Position numbers and translations under genes: made by a program. A stretch of 9,950 bases of DNA from positions 1 through 9,950 of the forward strand of contig JAJYNT010000131.1 in the NCBI GenBank assembly GCA_021786215.1, given 5' to 3'. The notes beneath the pieces were generated by a model. The model was not told where the DNA came from, searched no databases, and saw only the letters and a list, made by a program, of their open reading frames with translations. The DNA comes from Chloroflexota bacterium (GTDB lineage: Bacteria; Chloroflexota; UBA6077). Shown here piece after piece: positions 7,983-9,950 of the stretch (its first letter is position 1; the number at the start of each line of letters is the position of its first letter).

Positions 7983-8440
7983 ACGAATCGGAGGAATTCG
8001 AAAGACTCGCGGCCACCGATCCGACGGAGCGCATACTATTGTTGTCTCACTGCATGCGCCCCAGCCGGAGCTGTCCGGGCAAATTCACCAAGCAAGGCTT
8101 GGAGTGCCCTGACGACTGCCTGGAGGAGTGTGTGGTGGGTCGGCTCCGTCGAGCGGCTCTGTCTTCACGTTACAAGGGGGTATGCATCGCGGCCGGCGGG
8201 GCAATGGCTGTCAGGTTCGTGGTGGAGCAGAACCCGAAGGCGATCGTGGCGGTGGCATGTGCCAGGGAGTTGGGCGAGGGCGTGGACGCCGTGGGATCCA
8301 TGGCCAGGAACAATGAGGAGATCGTCCCCCCGATACTCGTCGTTCCACTGACGAAAGATGGCTGCGTGGATACGGAGGTGGACGAAGAGCGGGCACTGGA
8401 CGCGATCAATGCCGGGCTCAGGGCGGAGGCTTTGAGATAA
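7979..8440 (+). CDS. DUF116 family cysteine-rich protein
   Basis: I recognise the DUF116 family from the pattern: ILLLSHCMRP, a cluster of cysteines, then IAAGGAMAVRFVVEQNPKAIV, VACARELGEG and KDGCVDTEVD. No biochemical function is known to me. The 153-residue protein has eight cysteines, at 25, 32, 43, 47, 51, 69, 94 and 129. Five lie between 25 and 51, including CPDDCLEEC, which suggests an Fe-S cluster or other metal site (inference). It is a short version; some DUF116 proteins carry an extra N-terminal, partly membrane-spanning region, absent here. The start ATG overlaps the shc stop (ATGA), and GGGAG lies at 7967-7971, so translation is probably coupled to the cyclase. It sits between shc and fni, which points to a part in hopanoid or isoprenoid metabolism, possibly as a redox or Fe-S accessory for HpnH or MEP enzymes. 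This is untested. Confidence 0.85.
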   Translation: MNESEEFERLAATDPTERILLLSHCMRPSRSCPGKFTKQGLECPDDCLEECVVGRLRRAALSSRYKGVCIAAGGAMAVRFVVEQNPKAIVAVACARELGEGVDAVGSMARNNEEIVPPILVVPLTKDGCVDTEVDEERALDAINAGLRAEALR

Positions 8441-8482
8441 CTGGTTAGGTGTGGCGACCGGAGAATGGTACACTTGAACCAG
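8441..8482 (+). promoter_or_regulatory. Intercistronic RNA hairpin before fni
   Basis: The bases right after the DUF116 stop codon fold into a long hairpin. CTGGTT (8441-8446) pairs with AACCAG (8477-8482). After a single bulged G (8476), AGGTGTG (8447-8453) pairs with TACACTT (8469-8475), including two G-U pairs. That gives about 13 base pairs with a 15-base loop. It fills most of the 54-base gap and stops exactly where the fni Shine-Dalgarno begins. There is no T tract after it, so it is not a classical terminator. It may act as an mRNA processing or stability element or set relative expression of fni. Confidence 0.6.
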
Positions 8483-8490
8483 AAAGGAGG
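8483..8490 (+). promoter_or_regulatory. Strong ribosome binding site of fni
   Basis: AAAGGAGG lies four bases before the ATG at 8495. It is the strongest Shine-Dalgarno seen in the window. It fixes the fni start at 8495 and not at the in-frame ATG 8465, which falls in the hairpin loop region upstream. Confidence 0.75.
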
Positions 8491-8494
8491 ACCC

Positions 8495-9538
8495 ATGGCT
8501 GATCGACCGTCGGCACACGAGCGCCGCAAAGAGGCGCATCTGCGGATCTGCTTGAGCAACGACGTACAGGCGAGCGGGGTCACCACCGGGTTCGAGTGCT
8601 ATCGGTTCGTCCACCAGGCGTTGCCGGAGCTCGATTGGAAAGAGATAGATCTATCGACGACCTTGCTGGGCAAGCGACTGCGCGCCCCCGTGGTGATCTC
8701 GGCGATGACCGGCGGGTGCCAGCTTGGCGCCGAGATCAATCGAAATCTGGCTCGGGCGGCACAACTGCTGGGTATCGGCATGGGTGTCGGATCGCAGAGG
8801 GCGGCCATTCTGGATCCGAGCCTGGCAGAGAGCTACCAGGTTCGAGCCTACGCCCCGGACATCCTCCTCATGGGGAACCTGGGAGCGGTGCAGCTGAATC
8901 TGGGCTTCGGTGTGCGGGAGTGCAGGGAGGCGGTGGACATGATCGATGCCGACGCCCTCTGCCTTCATCTGAACGGTCTGCAGGAGGTCTTCCAGGGGTC
9001 CGGCGACAACGATTACCGTGGGCTCTCGGATAGGATCGGAGATGTCTGCCGTGGGCTCGAGGCCCCGGTGGTGGTGAAAGAGGTCGGGTGGGGAATTTCC
9101 CGGGAGGCAGCTGCAGCGCTGGTCGCCAGGGGGGCAGCCGGCATCGACGTGGCGGGGGCAGGCGGGACTTCCTGGTATATGGTCGAGCAGCTTTCAGCCG
9201 GTATCGCGCGGGAGGAGGCGTTGCGCTCGCCCTTCGCCTCGTGGGGGATCCCAACGGCCGAGTCGTTGCGTCAGGTCGTATCGGTGGCCGGGCAGCTTCC
9301 GGTGATCGCCTCCGGCGGCATTCGGAACGGCGTAGATGCGGCGAAAGCGCTTGCCATGGGCGCCACAGCTGTTGGCATAGCTCAGCCTCTGTTGCTTCCC
9401 GCCACCGAGTCGACGGAAGCGGTTGTGGCCTGGTTGGAGCGTTTTCTCCACGAACTTCGGACGGCCATGTTCTGCGTTGGGGCTGCCGATGTGCGGGCGT
9501 TGAGGCGGACTCACCTGCTGATTGAGAGGGATCGATAG
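8495..9538 (+). CDS. fni: Type 2 isopentenyl diphosphate isomerase (FMN-dependent)
   Basis: This cytosolic flavoenzyme interconverts IPP and DMAPP and needs reduced FMN and Mg2+. The protein is 347 residues, normal for the family. Motifs in order are RRKEAH (10-15), SAMTGG (69-74), GVGSQRAA (97-104), GNLGAVQL (127-134), HLNGLQE (158-164) with the catalytic-type Gln163, KEVGWGIS (195-202), DVAGAGGTSW (218-227) and ASGGIRNG (272-279). Gly161 replaces the proline common in HLNPLQE, and Trp199 is an uncommon residue in the KEVGxGIS loop; neither removes a catalytic residue. It follows the DUF116 gene by 54 bases, most of which form a hairpin, and ends the operon. With DXS in the same operon it balances the IPP/DMAPP mix of the MEP pathway for the prenyl synthase. 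Its stop lies four bases from that of the convergent gene. Confidence 0.96.
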   Translation: MADRPSAHERRKEAHLRICLSNDVQASGVTTGFECYRFVHQALPELDWKEIDLSTTLLGKRLRAPVVISAMTGGCQLGAEINRNLARAAQLLGIGMGVGSQRAAILDPSLAESYQVRAYAPDILLMGNLGAVQLNLGFGVRECREAVDMIDADALCLHLNGLQEVFQGSGDNDYRGLSDRIGDVCRGLEAPVVVKEVGWGISREAAAALVARGAAGIDVAGAGGTSWYMVEQLSAGIAREEALRSPFASWGIPTAESLRQVVSVAGQLPVIASGGIRNGVDAAKALAMGATAVGIAQPLLLPATESTEAVVAWLERFLHELRTAMFCVGAADVRALRRTHLLIERDR

Positions 9539-9559
9539 GAGGCTAGCCCTCCACTATCG
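9533..9559. terminator. Hairpin across convergent stop codons
   Basis: CGATA (9533-9537) pairs with TATCG (9555-9559). After a two-base bulge (9553-9554), GGAGG (9538-9542) pairs with CCTCC (9548-9552), leaving a five-base loop CTAGC. The ten-pair stem contains the fni TAG (9536-9538), and its loop carries the TAG of the opposite-strand gene (9543-9545). It is placed to act as a shared bidirectional terminator. No clear T tract follows on either side (CCTTTT at 9569-9574 is distant), so termination is plausible but not certain. Confidence 0.5.
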
Positions 9560-9950
9560 CAAGGAACCTTTTGGCGGACTCGGCGGTTCCGTGACTCAGA
9601 GGTATTCCGGAGTAGGCATTGGCGACCTCGACGTCTCTAGCAAGGGAAAGGTGGGGCTGGGTGACCGTGTGCATGGTTCCCAGCTTCTCGTGGTAGGCTC
9701 CCAGGTACTCCTGCTCGCTCTGGCCAACTGTCGGAATCAGTAGTGCCTGCTTACCTAGCTCCGCTAACTCCATCATGGTGGTGTATCCCGATCTGCTCAC
9801 GACTAGCCTGGCCCGGTTCATCATCTCTTCCTGCTGTTTTCGGCCCATGAAGGAGTGGACCTCTACCCTGCCGTCGCTGGCTACTGAACGAGGAACGTCC
9901 GGCTTCCCCAAGGCGACCACCACTTCCCCTTTCAAGTCGTGCAGCCGTTC
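9543..9950 (-). CDS. GT-B fold glycosyltransferase, C-terminal part (partial)
   Basis: The gene runs off the right edge; only its last 135 codons are in the window. The frame stays open from 9950 to the stop at 9543-9545, so the TTG at 9935 is not a convincing start. The visible part looks like the C-terminal nucleotide-sugar-binding domain of GT28/MurG-like enzymes. SRSGYTTMMELAELGKQ is followed by ALLIPTVGQSEQEYLGAYHEKLG, matching the SG.gT..E....GkP.l..P....EQ..nA pattern. The N-terminal acceptor domain is outside the window, so the acceptor (lipid, peptidoglycan precursor or other glycan) cannot be told. It converges on the hopanoid operon with only four bases between stop codons, so it is not part of that transcript. 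A link to hopanoid glycosylation is possible but unsupported. Confidence 0.75.
   Translation of the reverse strand, partial: ERLHDLKGEVVVALGKPDVPRSVASDGRVEVHSFMGRKQQEEMMNRARLVVSRSGYTTMMELAELGKQALLIPTVGQSEQEYLGAYHEKLGTMHTVTQPHLSLARDVEVANAYSGIPLSHGTAESAKRFLAIVEG

Noticed and set aside
8465..8494. Earlier ATG start for fni
   Set aside because: It lies in the hairpin region without a Shine-Dalgarno, while ATG 8495 has AAAGGAGG right upstream and gives the usual N-terminus.
1..9950. CRISPR array, tRNA, rRNA, riboswitch or insertion sequence
   Set aside because: I looked for regularly spaced direct repeats, tRNA-like TTCGANTC arms, transposase motifs and terminal inverted repeats and saw none; nearly all of the window is accounted for by coding sequence.

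Overview
The window holds one long, tightly packed plus-strand operon (about 302-9538) for isoprenoid supply and hopanoid biosynthesis. A convergent gene enters from the right edge on the minus strand. The sequence is GC-rich. The genes are separated by 54 bases at most and several overlap, which is typical of a bacterial chromosome.

Organism: not certain. A bacterium with the MEP pathway (DXS), an FMN-dependent type 2 IPP isomerase and a DUF116 cysteine protein of the kind common in anaerobes suggests an anaerobic or microaerophilic lineage. Chloroflexota (Dehalococcoidia-like) is my best guess. A Deltaproteobacteria-type or other uncultured lineage is possible. The hairpin motif at 14-40 resembles a dispersed intergenic repeat I associate with such genomes. 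That taxonomic reading is inference from memory, not a search result.

Layout: 1-301 is non-coding leader with a repeat-like hairpin and a weak terminator-like hairpin. Then come dxs (302-2203), a polyprenyl diphosphate synthase (2200-3225), hpnH (3245-4249), hpnG (4242-5006), hpnA (5030-6019), squalene-hopene cyclase shc/hpnF (6003-7982), a DUF116 protein (7979-8440), a 13-bp-stem intercistronic hairpin (8441-8482) and type 2 isopentenyl diphosphate isomerase fni (8495-9538). A second hairpin (9533-9559) spans the stop codons of fni and of the convergent, partial GT-B glycosyltransferase (9543-9950, minus).

How the genes work together: DXS makes DXP, the entry to the MEP pathway. Fni balances IPP and DMAPP, and the prenyl synthase elongates them, probably to FPP. 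The squalene-making step (HpnCDE or a squalene synthase) is not in the window. SHC cyclises squalene to hopene, HpnH attaches 5'-deoxyadenosine, HpnG removes adenine to give ribosylhopane, and HpnA presumably acts on the sugar-derived side chain. The DUF116 protein is the one operon member without a known role and is the best candidate for something undescribed. Its start codon overlaps the cyclase stop codon.
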